Shown: positions 7,262 to 15,463 of the stretch, in pieces
Layout: each line of letters begins with the position of its first letter
Position numbering within the stretch: position 1 is the stretch's first letter
Source: Comamonadaceae bacterium
GTDB taxonomy: Bacteria; Pseudomonadota; Gammaproteobacteria; Burkholderiales; Burkholderiaceae_C
Reading direction: 5' to 3'
Length of the DNA: 64,000 bases
Assembly: GCA_947448735.1 (NCBI GenBank)
Contig: CANFOS010000006.1
Span: 1-64,000, forward strand
The notes under the pieces: generated by a model
What the model was told of the DNA's origin: nothing
Database searches by the model: none
The model's input: the letters and a program-made list of their open reading frames with translations, nothing else
Made by a program: the position numbers and the translations under genes

Positions 7262-8170
7262 TTATGGCGTTGTGTTGACTGCTTTGTCGTAGTACGTCAA
7301 ATCAAGGTATTTGCCGGGCGCAGGGGGTGTGCCTCCCCACATGCCTTCCATCTCTGCACGTATTGCCAGCATGGCTTTGAACCCTTCTGCGTTCAAGCGC
7401 GCGTCTGGTGCCAGTCCGGAGCCAGGCTTGACCAGCGCAGCATAGGTGCCGTCTGCCGCGTCCTGAGTCAGCTTGAAGCGGGTCATCAGCAACGCCACCA
7501 TCTCGGTTCGGTTGGCCGGGTTCAGCACGTGGCGCTGACCTTCGATATACGCCGCGAGATACTGTGTCAGCACCTCGGCATGCAATGCTGCCCACTGGCG
7601 CATGACAAATGTGCCAGTGGCCTGGTAGGGGCCAAGCAGGTCAAATTGGGAGCCCAGGCTCTTCAGGCCTTTGTCCAGCACGGACAACGAAAATGGCGGG
7701 TTGATCATGCCCGCAGCCAGTTCTGGGTCGGCCACCATGGCGGCTGCGCGGGGGCCGGTACCGCCCGCCAGTTTGACGGTGTAGTCGCGGTTTTCAAGCA
7801 GGCCATTTAACTTGAGGATTTTTTTGGCGGCCAGCGCATAAGCCGTGTTGGGTGCATCAACGGCCAGCAATTTGCCGCGCAGGGCCTGGATGGAATGGAT
7901 CTCGTCGCGCACCATGAAATCATTCATGCCTGCGTCCCCGCCAGACACAATCACGACATCATGACCCGCTTCAACCATCGCCACGGCGTTGTCGACCGCA
8001 GCATGGGCAATCTCAAACTTGCCAGACGACAGGCCGGCACGCTGCTCGTCTGAATTGGGGGTGTTTTGAGTTTCAATCGTCAGTCCGCGCTTGCCGAAAT
8101 AACCTTTGTCCACGGCAGCCAGCAAGGGCAGGTTGCTGGAGGTGTTGAAAATATTGACGCGTAGCAGCAC
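7262..8170 (-). CDS. NMT1/SsuA-like substrate-binding protein lacking a signal peptide
   Basis: A 302-residue protein of the NMT1/THI5/SsuA type-2 periplasmic-binding fold, seen in LPLLAAVDKGYFGKRGL, FEIAHAAVDNAVAMVEAGHDV and MINPPFSLSVLDKGL. It starts at GTG 8170, 2 bp after the stop of the molybdenum hydroxylase gene, with GAGGAA upstream. Unlike normal ABC receptors it begins directly with the mature fold (LLRVNIFNTSS) and has no hydrophobic leader. No ABC permease or ATPase gene is nearby. It may act in the cytoplasm, or the true start may be misjudged. The tight coupling ties it to the hydroxylase. Confidence 0.65.
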   Translation of the reverse strand: MLLRVNIFNTSSNLPLLAAVDKGYFGKRGLTIETQNTPNSDEQRAGLSSGKFEIAHAAVDNAVAMVEAGHDVVIVSGGDAGMNDFMVRDEIHSIQALRGKLLAVDAPNTAYALAAKKILKLNGLLENRDYTVKLAGGTGPRAAAMVADPELAAGMINPPFSLSVLDKGLKSLGSQFDLLGPYQATGTFVMRQWAALHAEVLTQYLAAYIEGQRHVLNPANRTEMVALLMTRFKLTQDAADGTYAALVKPGSGLAPDARLNAEGFKAMLAIRAEMEGMWGGTPPAPGKYLDLTYYDKAVNTTP

Positions 8171-8172
8171 TA

Positions 8173-10317
8173 TCAGCTTTCCTCAGCCAGAGCGGCTTTG
8201 GTGATGGCGTCCATGGTGAAGGGCATCTGGCGTACCCGAACATCGAGGGCATTAAAAATGGCATTGGCAATTGCTGCCGATACTGGGCCGTTGGTGGCCT
8301 CGCCGGCCCCTAAAGATTTTTGCTCTGGCCTGTCAATCACCTCGACCTGCACAGCGGGCACTTCTGAAAACCGCAAAATCGGGTAGGTTTCCCAGGTGGT
8401 GCTGGTGATGCGGGTACGGTCAAATTGCGCCGCTTCCTTCAGGGTCCAGCTGACCGCTTGAATCGCGCCGCCTTCAATCTGGTTAACGATGCCATCCATG
8501 TGCACAGCGCGGCCCACGTCAACGGCGATCCATAAATTTTTGACGCGCAGCTCGTGTCCTGCATCAACCAAAGCCACCACAGCGCACCAGGCACCGGTGT
8601 TCTTGTAACGGGCAAAGGCGATGCCTACCCCACGCCCTTCAACCTTCGTGCTTCTCAAACTGTGCCAATCGGCCATGCCTGCAACGGCAGTCAGCACATC
8701 TTTGGCGCGTGGATCCGTCAGGTGACGTAGTCTGAACTCAAGCGGGTCAACGCCCAGTCCGCTGGCTATTTCATCAAGAAATGATTCGCTCGCAAAAACA
8801 TTGCAATGCGCACCCAGCGAGCGCAGTGAAGAGGTGCGAATCGGCATGCTCAGGCAGCGGTGGCTGATGGCTCGCCATGCGGCAAAGTCGTAGGTCGGCA
8901 CAGAGTTACGCTCTGCCCCGCCGCCGCTTGCCAGCGGCATGTTGATAGCGACCTGTCTCTCATAGGGTTTGGCCAGATGGGTGGCGGCCAGCAGCACGGG
9001 TGTTTTGCTGCGACCAGGCCGCATGCTGTGTCCGTTTGACCAGACCTCATGTTGCCAGTCGACGATCCGGCCGTCGCTGGAAACTTCAGCTTTGACGTCA
9101 ACTGCCATCGCCGCACCCAAGGGCGAATGGCCGAGTTCGTCCTCGCGCGTCCACTGCACCCGAACAGCGTGTCCCGGCACGGCGCGTGCCAGCAGCGCCG
9201 CGTCGCAAGCCACATCGTCAGCGCCGTTGTGGCCGTAGCTGCCCGCGCCTTCTGCGTGTTGCACGCTGACTTGGCCTTCCTGCAGGCCAAATACCGTTGC
9301 CAGGTCAGCACGCAGATTAAAAATGCCTTGGCTGTGTGTCCATACCTCCAGCAAGTCAGGGCTGTAACGGGCGACAGCGCAAGACGGTGCGGCGGATGCC
9401 TGGGCTATGAAAGGCCGGGCGTAACTGGCCTGAAATTGCCTTGTGACGCCCGCTGCTGGCTCAGACGTTTTCTCGCCCACCAGCATCGTGTCGTGTAGCT
9501 GCTCACGCAAAAAAGCAGGCAGCTCGTGCATGTCCGGCAAGGTTTCCGACTCTTGCCAGCTGGCCAGGGCAGCCAGCTTTGCAAGCGCCTTGACAGCAGC
9601 GTGTTCATCATTCGCGAGCACGCCCAAAAAGCTGCCGTCGCGTACTGTTGCCACCACGCCAGGCAGCGCGTCAACCATGGCCAGGTCAATGCCCAACAGC
9701 GTGGCACGGGGCGATGGTGGGTGCAGCACACGCCCAAACAGCATGCCGGGCAGCATCATGTCATGCACAAAGCGCGGCCTGCCCGTGACTTTGTCGGGGA
9801 TGTCAAGGCGCTGCATGGCCGCTGTTGAGCCAACGTTTGCGGGCTTGACCAAGCCGGTTGCGTCGCGGTCCAGCAGCGCCTGGCTGGCCAGTGTCCAGTA
9901 GCTGCTGATGGCCTCGCCGCTGCTGGTTTGAATGCTGCCGTCAACCACAGTGAGCCTGGCGGTATCGCTGTCAGAAAGATGGCACTCAAGCGCGGCCGCT
10001 TGCAGGTAGATGGCCCTGGCCTCAGCACACACCTGCCGCAGCGCGCCGCCCGAGTCGTGAACCGACATGCTGCCCGCAGTCACGCCTTCGTTGGGGCTGG
10101 CCGCCGTGCTGGCTGCCACCATGCGGATGCGCGAGGCAGCCACACCCAATTCTTCGCAAGCAATTTGCGCGAGCGCGGTGGCGATGCCCTGGCCAAGCTC
10201 CACTTTGCCGGTGCGTACCGTGACCGTGCCATCCGGGTTGATGGCCAGCCACTGCGACAGGCGGCGATTGGCGTTCAGGCTGCCGGGCAGACTGACTGGG
10301 GTCGGTGTTGTCGTCAT
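8173..10317 (-). CDS. molybdenum hydroxylase large subunit (IorB-like)
   Basis: A 714-residue xanthine-dehydrogenase-family molybdopterin subunit. ATG 10317 overlaps the small-subunit stop as ATGA, so the longer frame to 10383 is rejected. Landmarks are the N-terminal WLAINPDGTVTVRTGKVELGQG, EGAGSYGHNGADD in the middle, RSLGAHCNVFASESFLDE, and the C-terminal GAGEATNGPVSAAIANA with the expected catalytic Glu. This is the isoquinoline 1-oxidoreductase or aldehyde oxidase type, which hydroxylates N-heteroaromatics or aldehydes using water. No FAD subunit gene is adjacent, as in two-subunit IorAB enzymes that pass electrons to a cytochrome or other acceptor. Substrate unknown. Confidence 0.88.
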   Translation of the reverse strand: MTTTPTPVSLPGSLNANRRLSQWLAINPDGTVTVRTGKVELGQGIATALAQIACEELGVAASRIRMVAASTAASPNEGVTAGSMSVHDSGGALRQVCAEARAIYLQAAALECHLSDSDTARLTVVDGSIQTSSGEAISSYWTLASQALLDRDATGLVKPANVGSTAAMQRLDIPDKVTGRPRFVHDMMLPGMLFGRVLHPPSPRATLLGIDLAMVDALPGVVATVRDGSFLGVLANDEHAAVKALAKLAALASWQESETLPDMHELPAFLREQLHDTMLVGEKTSEPAAGVTRQFQASYARPFIAQASAAPSCAVARYSPDLLEVWTHSQGIFNLRADLATVFGLQEGQVSVQHAEGAGSYGHNGADDVACDAALLARAVPGHAVRVQWTREDELGHSPLGAAMAVDVKAEVSSDGRIVDWQHEVWSNGHSMRPGRSKTPVLLAATHLAKPYERQVAINMPLASGGGAERNSVPTYDFAAWRAISHRCLSMPIRTSSLRSLGAHCNVFASESFLDEIASGLGVDPLEFRLRHLTDPRAKDVLTAVAGMADWHSLRSTKVEGRGVGIAFARYKNTGAWCAVVALVDAGHELRVKNLWIAVDVGRAVHMDGIVNQIEGGAIQAVSWTLKEAAQFDRTRITSTTWETYPILRFSEVPAVQVEVIDRPEQKSLGAGEATNGPVSAAIANAIFNALDVRVRQMPFTMDAITKAALAEES

Positions 10318-10787
10318 GCCGCGACCTTGCTTGCAGCGCGCAGCACAGCGCGCACGATGCGGTTGTGCGATCCGCAGCGGCACAGGTGCTTGTCGAGTGC
10401 CGCGCGCACATCGGCTTCAGTCGGCTGGGGGTTTTTTTGCAGCAGTTCGGTCGCGCTGATCAGGATGCCGGAGATGCAGTAACCACACTGCGCAGCCTGC
10501 TCATCGATGAAGGCTTGCTGCAAGGCACTCAATTCACCGGATTGGCTCAAGCCTTCAACCGTGACGATGGCCTTGCTCGCAGCAGACCACAAGGGCGTGT
10601 CGCAAGACGGCACAGACACCCCATCGATCAGCACATGGCACGAGCCACATTGCGCAGCGCCGCATCCAAAGCGCGTGCCCTTCAAGTTGCATTCATTGCG
10701 CAGCACATACAGCAGGGGCGTGTTTTCTTCGGCGTCCACCGCACAAACACGACCGTTCAGGTTTAACTTAATTTCGCGAGATGTCAT
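10314..10787 (-). CDS. molybdenum hydroxylase [2Fe-2S] small subunit (IorA-like)
   Basis: A 157-residue small subunit. I use ATG 10787. TTG 10790 is directly before it and no strong RBS decides. The N-terminal plant-type [2Fe-2S] domain has GCGAAQCGSC with a further Cys in VPSCDT. The C-terminal helical [2Fe-2S] domain has QCGYC and CRCGSH. It overlaps the large subunit by 4 bp (ATGA), so the two are translationally coupled. It shuttles electrons from the molybdenum site to an external acceptor. Confidence 0.92.
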   Translation of the reverse strand: MTSREIKLNLNGRVCAVDAEENTPLLYVLRNECNLKGTRFGCGAAQCGSCHVLIDGVSVPSCDTPLWSAASKAIVTVEGLSQSGELSALQQAFIDEQAAQCGYCISGILISATELLQKNPQPTEADVRAALDKHLCRCGSHNRIVRAVLRAASKVAA

Positions 10788-10845
10788 CAAGGCACCATAA
10801 CCATCGTAAAAGGACCTTGGAGCGGGCGGTACCCCTTCAAGCAGG

Positions 10846-10934
10846 GGCCGCGGAACTGGCTTTGCCAGGCCGCAGGCGCAGCGGCCCCCTCGGGGGGCAG
10901 GGCGCTAAACGAAGTGGGCAACCGTGGGGGTGTC
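10846..10934 (+). repeat. GC-rich dispersed repeat, copy A
   Basis: This occupies most of the 149-bp gap between the Bug gene and the hydroxylase genes. Its core reads CCCCCTCGGGGGGCAG, then ACGAAGTGGGCAACCGTGGGG. The same two blocks recur at 13366, 13453 and, inverted, 51568. The upstream third is more diverged than in the other copies. Confidence 0.75.
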
Positions 10935-10936
10935 AT

Positions 10937-11911
10937 TTATTTAGGGGCTGCTTTCATGATGGCACCGAGCGTGTTGAATTCTTCCTTGACATAGCTGTCA
11001 AAGCGCTCTGGCGTCATGGGCATCGGTTCTGCGCCCAATTTGCTCAGGCGCTCCAGCACATCAGGCTGTGCCAGGACTTTTCGCACTTCGGCATTGAGCT
11101 TGTTGACAATCGGGCGTGGCGTTTTTGCGGGTGCCAGCAGGCCAATCCAGAAATCAAAAACGAAGCCCGGCAAGCCTGCTTCGGCCACTGTGGGTACATC
11201 GGGCAGCGCGCTTGAACGCTTGGCCGTGCTGACAGCCAGAGCTCGCATCCGGTTTTCACGAATCGACGGAATGGACGCCAGCACGGGCGTGAACATCAGG
11301 TCAACCCGGCCAGAGCTGACTTCAACAATGGTTTCAGGCGTGCCTTTGAAAGGAATGTGGGTGATTTGCGTGCCGGTGAGGGCGCGGAATTTCTCAGCGT
11401 TCACGTGGGTTGCACTGCCCACCCCGGCAGACGCGTAATTGAGCTGGCCAGGTTTGGCCTTGGCCGCAGCAATCAGCTCGGCCATGGTCTTGAAAGGGCT
11501 ATTGGCCGCCACCACCAGCATATTGGGCAGTGAAGCCAGCGGCGTGACGCCCGCAAAGTCAGCCACCGTGTCATAGGGCAAGTTGCCGTATAGCGCTGGA
11601 TTGACGACGTGGCCGGTGGACACCACCAGCAGCGTGTAACCGTCAGGCTCGCTTTTGGCAACTTGCGCCGCGCCCAATGTGCCACCGGCGCCGGGCCGGT
11701 TTTCAATCACCACGGGCTGGCCCATGCTGGCGGTCAGGCGCTCACCCACAATGCGCGCCATGATGTCTGTGGCACTGCCTGCGGTAAACGGCACGATGAT
11801 TTTGATGACCTTGCTGGGGTAGTCGGCTGTCTGGGCATGAACAGGTGCGCTGGCCAATACCACGGCAGTCAGCAAAGCCACTGTTGATAGCGTAAAAAGT
11901 CTTTTTTTCAT
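10937..11911 (-). CDS. Bug-family TTT solute-binding receptor
   Basis: A 324-residue periplasmic receptor, full family length. Residues 1-26 are a signal peptide (MKKRLFTLSTV, hydrophobic core, APVHAQ). The Bug signature is complete: YPSKVIKIIVPFTAGSATD, VVIENRPGAGGTLG, PDGYTLLVVSTGH, LNYASAGVGSATH and THIPFKGTPE. It is encoded among catabolic genes without its own membrane subunits. A tctB-tctA pair without a receptor lies at 29476-31516, and the two could work together, but that is inference. A copy of the AT-rich repeat lies just upstream. Confidence 0.92.
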   Translation of the reverse strand: MKKRLFTLSTVALLTAVVLASAPVHAQTADYPSKVIKIIVPFTAGSATDIMARIVGERLTASMGQPVVIENRPGAGGTLGAAQVAKSEPDGYTLLVVSTGHVVNPALYGNLPYDTVADFAGVTPLASLPNMLVVAANSPFKTMAELIAAAKAKPGQLNYASAGVGSATHVNAEKFRALTGTQITHIPFKGTPETIVEVSSGRVDLMFTPVLASIPSIRENRMRALAVSTAKRSSALPDVPTVAEAGLPGFVFDFWIGLLAPAKTPRPIVNKLNAEVRKVLAQPDVLERLSKLGAEPMPMTPERFDSYVKEEFNTLGAIMKAAPK

Positions 11912-11934
11912 GATTTTGTCTCCAAACTACCTGT

Positions 11935-11990
11935 TAAAAAGGCCTCCAAGTCAATGAAGACGAGGGCTAAAAGCTCCTAAATAAATAGCA
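11935..11990 (-). repeat. AT-rich dispersed repeat, copy 2 (intergenic)
   Basis: Read on the minus strand from 11989, the blocks are GCTATTTATTTAGGAGCT, then TAGCCC, then TTGACTTGGAGGCC. Order and spacing match the copies at 45350 and 52100. It lies in the 94-bp gap upstream of the Bug receptor start. Confidence 0.7.
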
Positions 11991-12005
11991 AAAACCGCTT
12001 CCGCA

Positions 12006-13343
12006 TCAAAGCCCTAAAGCCGCCACGATTTTCTCGCCCGAGGCTTGCAGCGCCGCAAGTTTGGGTTTCAAGTCAACATTGAGCAACTGGCCATGGCGTT
12101 TTTTCCACTGGCCTGCCACCATCACACTGTCAATATTCGACAAACTGGTTTGCATCACCACCGTACTGACCGCATCGTGCACAGGCTGCATGTTCAGGTC
12201 ACTGGCCCGCACCATGACCAGATCGGCCTGCTTGCCGGCAGCCAGCGAGCCAATCCGGTGCGATGCTTTAAGCATACGCGCGCCTTCGACCGTGACCCAC
12301 GCCAGCGCTTCGCGGGTGGTGACGGTCGATGTTGGCGGAATGCCGCCATGCGCGCCGCGAAAGGCAAAATTGTCCAGGCTGCGCTGCATGCCGAGTGCCA
12401 CACGCGCCTGGGTCAGCATGTCGCCGCTGAGCACACATTCCAGGTCGACACCCAGCGAGGGTGCTTTGCCGATTGCTTTGAGCCGCCCGGTGATGGGAAA
12501 GCCGTGGCCCTGGCTCATTTCACTTTCAGCCGCAGCTGAAAAGCTCATCCCCAGATCGCAAAAGCGTTTGAGCTGCTCGTCAGTCAGTGCATGGCCATGC
12601 ACGATGTTGATGTTGTCGCCCAGCAGGCCTGCCGCCTCCAGTTTTTCCCAGCCGTCTGGCGTGCGGGCAGGACCGCCCCCCTGATGCAGGGAAGCAATCA
12701 GCCCCAGGTCCTTGGCCATTGCAAAGTCATGCATGGCAACGCTCAGGGTAGAGTAATGCGGCCCCAGCACGGCGGCCTGCACGCTCAACAGCGGCTGGCC
12801 CTGGTGGGCTTTGAGCAGCCGCTCAACTTCAGCTCGTGGATGCGGCACTTCCCAAAACGGTGTCTGACCCGGCTTGGGGTCAGGCTTGGCGGTGCCATGA
12901 AAAAACGCGGCGCGTATGCCTGACTCAAGCAGGCCGCTGATGGCTGCGTCGTTGTGATCGGGCGTGGGGTTGTTGTGGCACCAGTCGGCCAGTGTGGTGG
13001 TGCCGCAGTTGATCTGGTTCAGCGCGCCCATCAGCGTGGCGATGTACAGGTCTTGCGGGGTGAAAACGGTGGCCAGGCCGGCATGCATCTTCTGGAAGTA
13101 CTCCATCAGCGTCCAGTTGGCCGCCAGGCCGCGCAGCGCTGTTTGCCAGGTGTGCATGTGGGCGTTGATCAGGCCCGGAATGATGATGAAACCCGTGCCA
13201 TCAACGACCGCAGCGTCATCGGCATGAATGACGGGCGCGATCTCGGTCAGCCGGTCACCCGTGACCAATATGTCGCCCTGCGGCAAATCACCCTGCGCAT
13301 CCATCGTGATGATGGTTGCGCCTTTGATCAAGGTACGAATCAT
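12006..13343 (-). CDS. TRZ/ATZ-type amidohydrolase (cytosine-deaminase-like)
   Basis: A 445-residue metal-dependent hydrolase starting at ATG 13343 (MIRTLIKGATIIT). The frame is open further upstream only because it runs through a GC-rich repeat, so that extension is rejected. Metal-site residues are His62 and His64 (NAHMHTW), His220 (SLHQGGG), His249 or His251 (VHGHALTD) and Asp300 (LGVDLECVLSGDML). A C-terminal composite beta-sandwich includes GKQADLVMVRASDL. Relatives hydrolyse amino or chloro groups from triazines, or deaminate purine-like rings. In this cluster it may strip a ring substituent or open an N-heterocycle. The substrate is not assignable. Confidence 0.82.
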   Translation of the reverse strand: MIRTLIKGATIITMDAQGDLPQGDILVTGDRLTEIAPVIHADDAAVVDGTGFIIIPGLINAHMHTWQTALRGLAANWTLMEYFQKMHAGLATVFTPQDLYIATLMGALNQINCGTTTLADWCHNNPTPDHNDAAISGLLESGIRAAFFHGTAKPDPKPGQTPFWEVPHPRAEVERLLKAHQGQPLLSVQAAVLGPHYSTLSVAMHDFAMAKDLGLIASLHQGGGPARTPDGWEKLEAAGLLGDNINIVHGHALTDEQLKRFCDLGMSFSAAAESEMSQGHGFPITGRLKAIGKAPSLGVDLECVLSGDMLTQARVALGMQRSLDNFAFRGAHGGIPPTSTVTTREALAWVTVEGARMLKASHRIGSLAAGKQADLVMVRASDLNMQPVHDAVSTVVMQTSLSNIDSVMVAGQWKKRHGQLLNVDLKPKLAALQASGEKIVAALGL

Positions 13344-13365
13344 TTGACGATCCCAGACGCGACAA

Positions 13366-13450
13366 GCGGCCGCCGCGATGGGCCGCCCCAAGCTAGGCCA
13401 GCTCCCTCGGGGGGCAGCGCAGCACACGAAGTGGCAAGCGTGGGGGCCAT
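13366..13450 (+). repeat. GC-rich dispersed repeat, copy B
   Basis: First of two near-tandem copies in the 197-bp gap between two minus-strand genes. The blocks in order are CCGCCGCGATGGGCCGCCCC, AGGCCAGC, CCCTCGGGGGGCAGCG, ACACGAAGTGGCAAGCGTGG. It is nearly identical to copy C over its whole length. Confidence 0.85.
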
Positions 13451-13452
13451 GT

Positions 13453-13536
13453 CAAGCCGCCGCGATGGGCCGCCCCAAGCAAGGCCAGCCCCCTCGGGGG
13501 GCAGCGTATTACACGAAGTGAAAAGTGTGGGGGCCA
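13453..13536 (+). repeat. GC-rich dispersed repeat, copy C
   Basis: Second copy, starting about 3 bp after copy B, in the same orientation. It has the same blocks (CCGCCGCGATGGGCCGCCCC, CCCCCTCGGGGGGCAGCG, ACACGAAGTG, GTGGGGGCCA). The two copies differ mainly in the short spacer after GGCAGCG. It ends 4 bp before the stop of the next gene. Confidence 0.85.
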
Positions 13537-13540
13537 CGTG

Positions 13541-14464
13541 CTAGCTTTCCAAGCCGTCGCTCATCTTGACGTTTTCAGACTTCAATTCCAGCCCGGCGTC
13601 TTTGGCTGTTTCGGCCAGCAGCACGGCAAAGTCAATGTGGTCGTGGCCACGACCCACCATGCGAGATACAGACTCGCGCGTCGCCGCAGCGGCCGGCATG
13701 GCGACACCGTAACTTTTGGCTGCTGCCATGCCCAAGTCCATGTCTTTAAGGAGCAACTTCGGCGTGAAGGTCACCTGGTCAAACGTCAGGTTGGTCAGCG
13801 TGGGGGTTTTGTAGCGGGTGTACATCGAGCCCAGCACCGAGTCATTGATGCTTTCCAGAAACACATGGCGCGGAATGCCGGCTTTTTCAGCCAACACCGT
13901 GATCTCGCACAGGTTTTGAATGACCACGCCAAACATGGTGTTGTGCGCAATCTTCCAGACCCGCGCCAGCTCGCCTTCGCCAACCCACATCACCTTGCGG
14001 GCCATCGCCTGCAAGAAGGGCTCGACCTGGTCATACAGGGCTTTGGGGCCGCTTGAAACTGTGAGCAACTTGCCCGCCTTGGCCACTTTGGCGTTGCCGG
14101 AAACGGGGGTACACAAATAGGCCACGCCAAGCGCTTCAAGCTGCACACGAATGTCTGCTGAACCTTCTTGGGAAATGGACGAGCTGTCCACCACCACTTT
14201 GGGCTTGACGCTGCCCGACACCAGGCCGCCAGCGCCAAATAAAACCTCTTTCAAATCGTCCGTCGTCGACACCATCGTGAAAACCACATCGCAGCTGGCC
14301 AGGGCCAGCTTGCTGGGGGCGATGGTGGCACCGTATTCAAGCAGCGGCTCGGCCTTGGCGGCGGTGCGGTTCCACACGCTGACCGGGTGCCCGGCCTTGA
14401 GCAGCCGTTTGACCATTGCCTCGCCCATGCGGCCTAAACCAATCCATCCTATCGTGCTTGCCAT
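13541..14464 (-). CDS. NAD(P)-dependent beta-hydroxyacid dehydrogenase family oxidoreductase
   Basis: A 307-residue protein starting at ATG 14464 with AAGGAC upstream. The Rossmann motif is GWIGLGRMGEAMVKRLLKAGH, the substrate loop contains TPVSGNAKVAKAG, and the catalytic lysine lies in ARVWKIAHNTMFG. It belongs to the 3-hydroxyisobutyrate or tartronate-semialdehyde reductase family and is a paralogue of the gene at 5771. It is the first gene of the long minus-strand run, separated from the amidohydrolase by two GC-rich repeats. Substrate unknown. Confidence 0.82.
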   Translation of the reverse strand: MASTIGWIGLGRMGEAMVKRLLKAGHPVSVWNRTAAKAEPLLEYGATIAPSKLALASCDVVFTMVSTTDDLKEVLFGAGGLVSGSVKPKVVVDSSSISQEGSADIRVQLEALGVAYLCTPVSGNAKVAKAGKLLTVSSGPKALYDQVEPFLQAMARKVMWVGEGELARVWKIAHNTMFGVVIQNLCEITVLAEKAGIPRHVFLESINDSVLGSMYTRYKTPTLTNLTFDQVTFTPKLLLKDMDLGMAAAKSYGVAMPAAAATRESVSRMVGRGHDHIDFAVLLAETAKDAGLELKSENVKMSDGLES

Positions 14465-14725
14465 GTCTCATGTCCTTTGAGTTTGATGGTTCAAGTGTCC
14501 GCAGCTTGGGCCAGAGTATCAAGTGATGTGCGGGAAATGAGTTTTTCTTTTGGTGAAAAAGCGATAGATCAGTAAAAAGGACAGGGCCGCCGCCGTCGAT
14601 TTCGGCTTTGCAGAGCGATGCCGCATCCACCTTGCTGGCCACCACCTGACGGGTCAGGATGGTCGCCATGACACCCTGGTTTTCAGGTCAGAGCCATGTG
14701 TCCTGCAGGACGGCAGCCTTCAATG
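14465..14725 (-). other. gene-poor 261 bp with a possible gene fragment
   Basis: No complete gene is supported between purN and the dehydrogenase. On the minus strand from ATG 14669 a short run (MATILTRQVVASK, then AASLCKAEIDGGG) has GC-rich third positions like a real coding region. It then dissolves into AT-rich sequence and continues only as a shadow of the dehydrogenase gene. It may be a decayed gene end. I do not recognise the family. Confidence 0.3.
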
Positions 14726-15346
14726 TCAACTGGTGGACCTTGTGCGCTGTTGCAACAAGCTTCGAACCGCCTGCGGGTACAGAATATGCTCCTGGCTGAG
14801 CACCCGGGCAGCCAGTGCGTCTGCAGTGTCGCCCGGCAGGATGGGCACCACTGCCTGCGCCACGATGCGGCCGTGGTCAAGCTCGGTCGTGACCCAATGC
14901 ACCGTGGCCCCGGCGACCTCACAGCCCGCATCGATGGCGCGTTGGTGGGTATGAAGCCCTGTAAATGCAGGCAGCAGGGAAGGGTGGATATTGATCAGCC
15001 TGCCCGCATAGTGCGCCACAAAACCGGGCGTCAAGATGCGCATGAATCCCGCCAGCACCACTAAAACGGGCTGGTAGCAGTCGACGGCGGTTTGCAAGGC
15101 CGCATCAAAAGCCTCCCGCGAATTGAATTGCTGGTGGTCAATGACCTGAGTGGCGATGCCAAGCTGGGCGGCAAGCGCCAGCCCATGCGTACCAGGCCGG
15201 TTGCTGATGACGCACGCCAGGCGGACCCCCAGCGTGTCGTGCCACTTTTCCGTTTGCGCGGCGTGGGCAATGGCCATCATGTTGGAGCCGGTGCCCGACA
15301 TCAAAATGACGATATTTTTGATCGGTGAAGGGGCGACTGAAGTCAT
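14726..15346 (-). CDS. purN: phosphoribosylglycinamide formyltransferase
   Basis: A 206-residue GAR transformylase, the usual length, starting at ATG 15346 (MTSVAPSPIKN). It catalyses the third step of purine synthesis, moving a formyl group from 10-formyl-THF to GAR. Motifs seen are ILMSGTGSNMMAI for phosphate binding, VISNRPGTHGLALA, FMRILTP, and the catalytic INIHPSLLPAFTG with HWVTTELDHG. The longer frame to 15430 runs through the upstream gap and is rejected. It is divergent from the acyl-CoA dehydrogenase at 15464 and not part of the catabolic block. Confidence 0.95.
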   Translation of the reverse strand: MTSVAPSPIKNIVILMSGTGSNMMAIAHAAQTEKWHDTLGVRLACVISNRPGTHGLALAAQLGIATQVIDHQQFNSREAFDAALQTAVDCYQPVLVVLAGFMRILTPGFVAHYAGRLINIHPSLLPAFTGLHTHQRAIDAGCEVAGATVHWVTTELDHGRIVAQAVVPILPGDTADALAARVLSQEHILYPQAVRSLLQQRTRSTS

Positions 15347-15463
15347 GGCACGCCAGATTATGACCACGCTGAAAGTGGCCAAGTCCCGACTTTGACAAGC
15401 AAAAGAGCACATTCGTGCTAAAAACAGCACCCTAGACAGCCTGCCTGATACACGGAGACATCG

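Noticed and set aside
9526-10482. Long plus-strand ORFs opposite the molybdenum hydroxylase and similar antisense frames elsewhere
   Set aside because: They are antisense shadows produced by high-GC codon bias. They have Arg/Ala/Pro/His-rich composition and no domain.
13344-13427. N-terminal extension of the TRZ/ATZ amidohydrolase
   Set aside because: The extra 28 residues are read from a GC-rich repeat copy. The family N-terminus (MIRTLIKGATIIT) begins at 13343.
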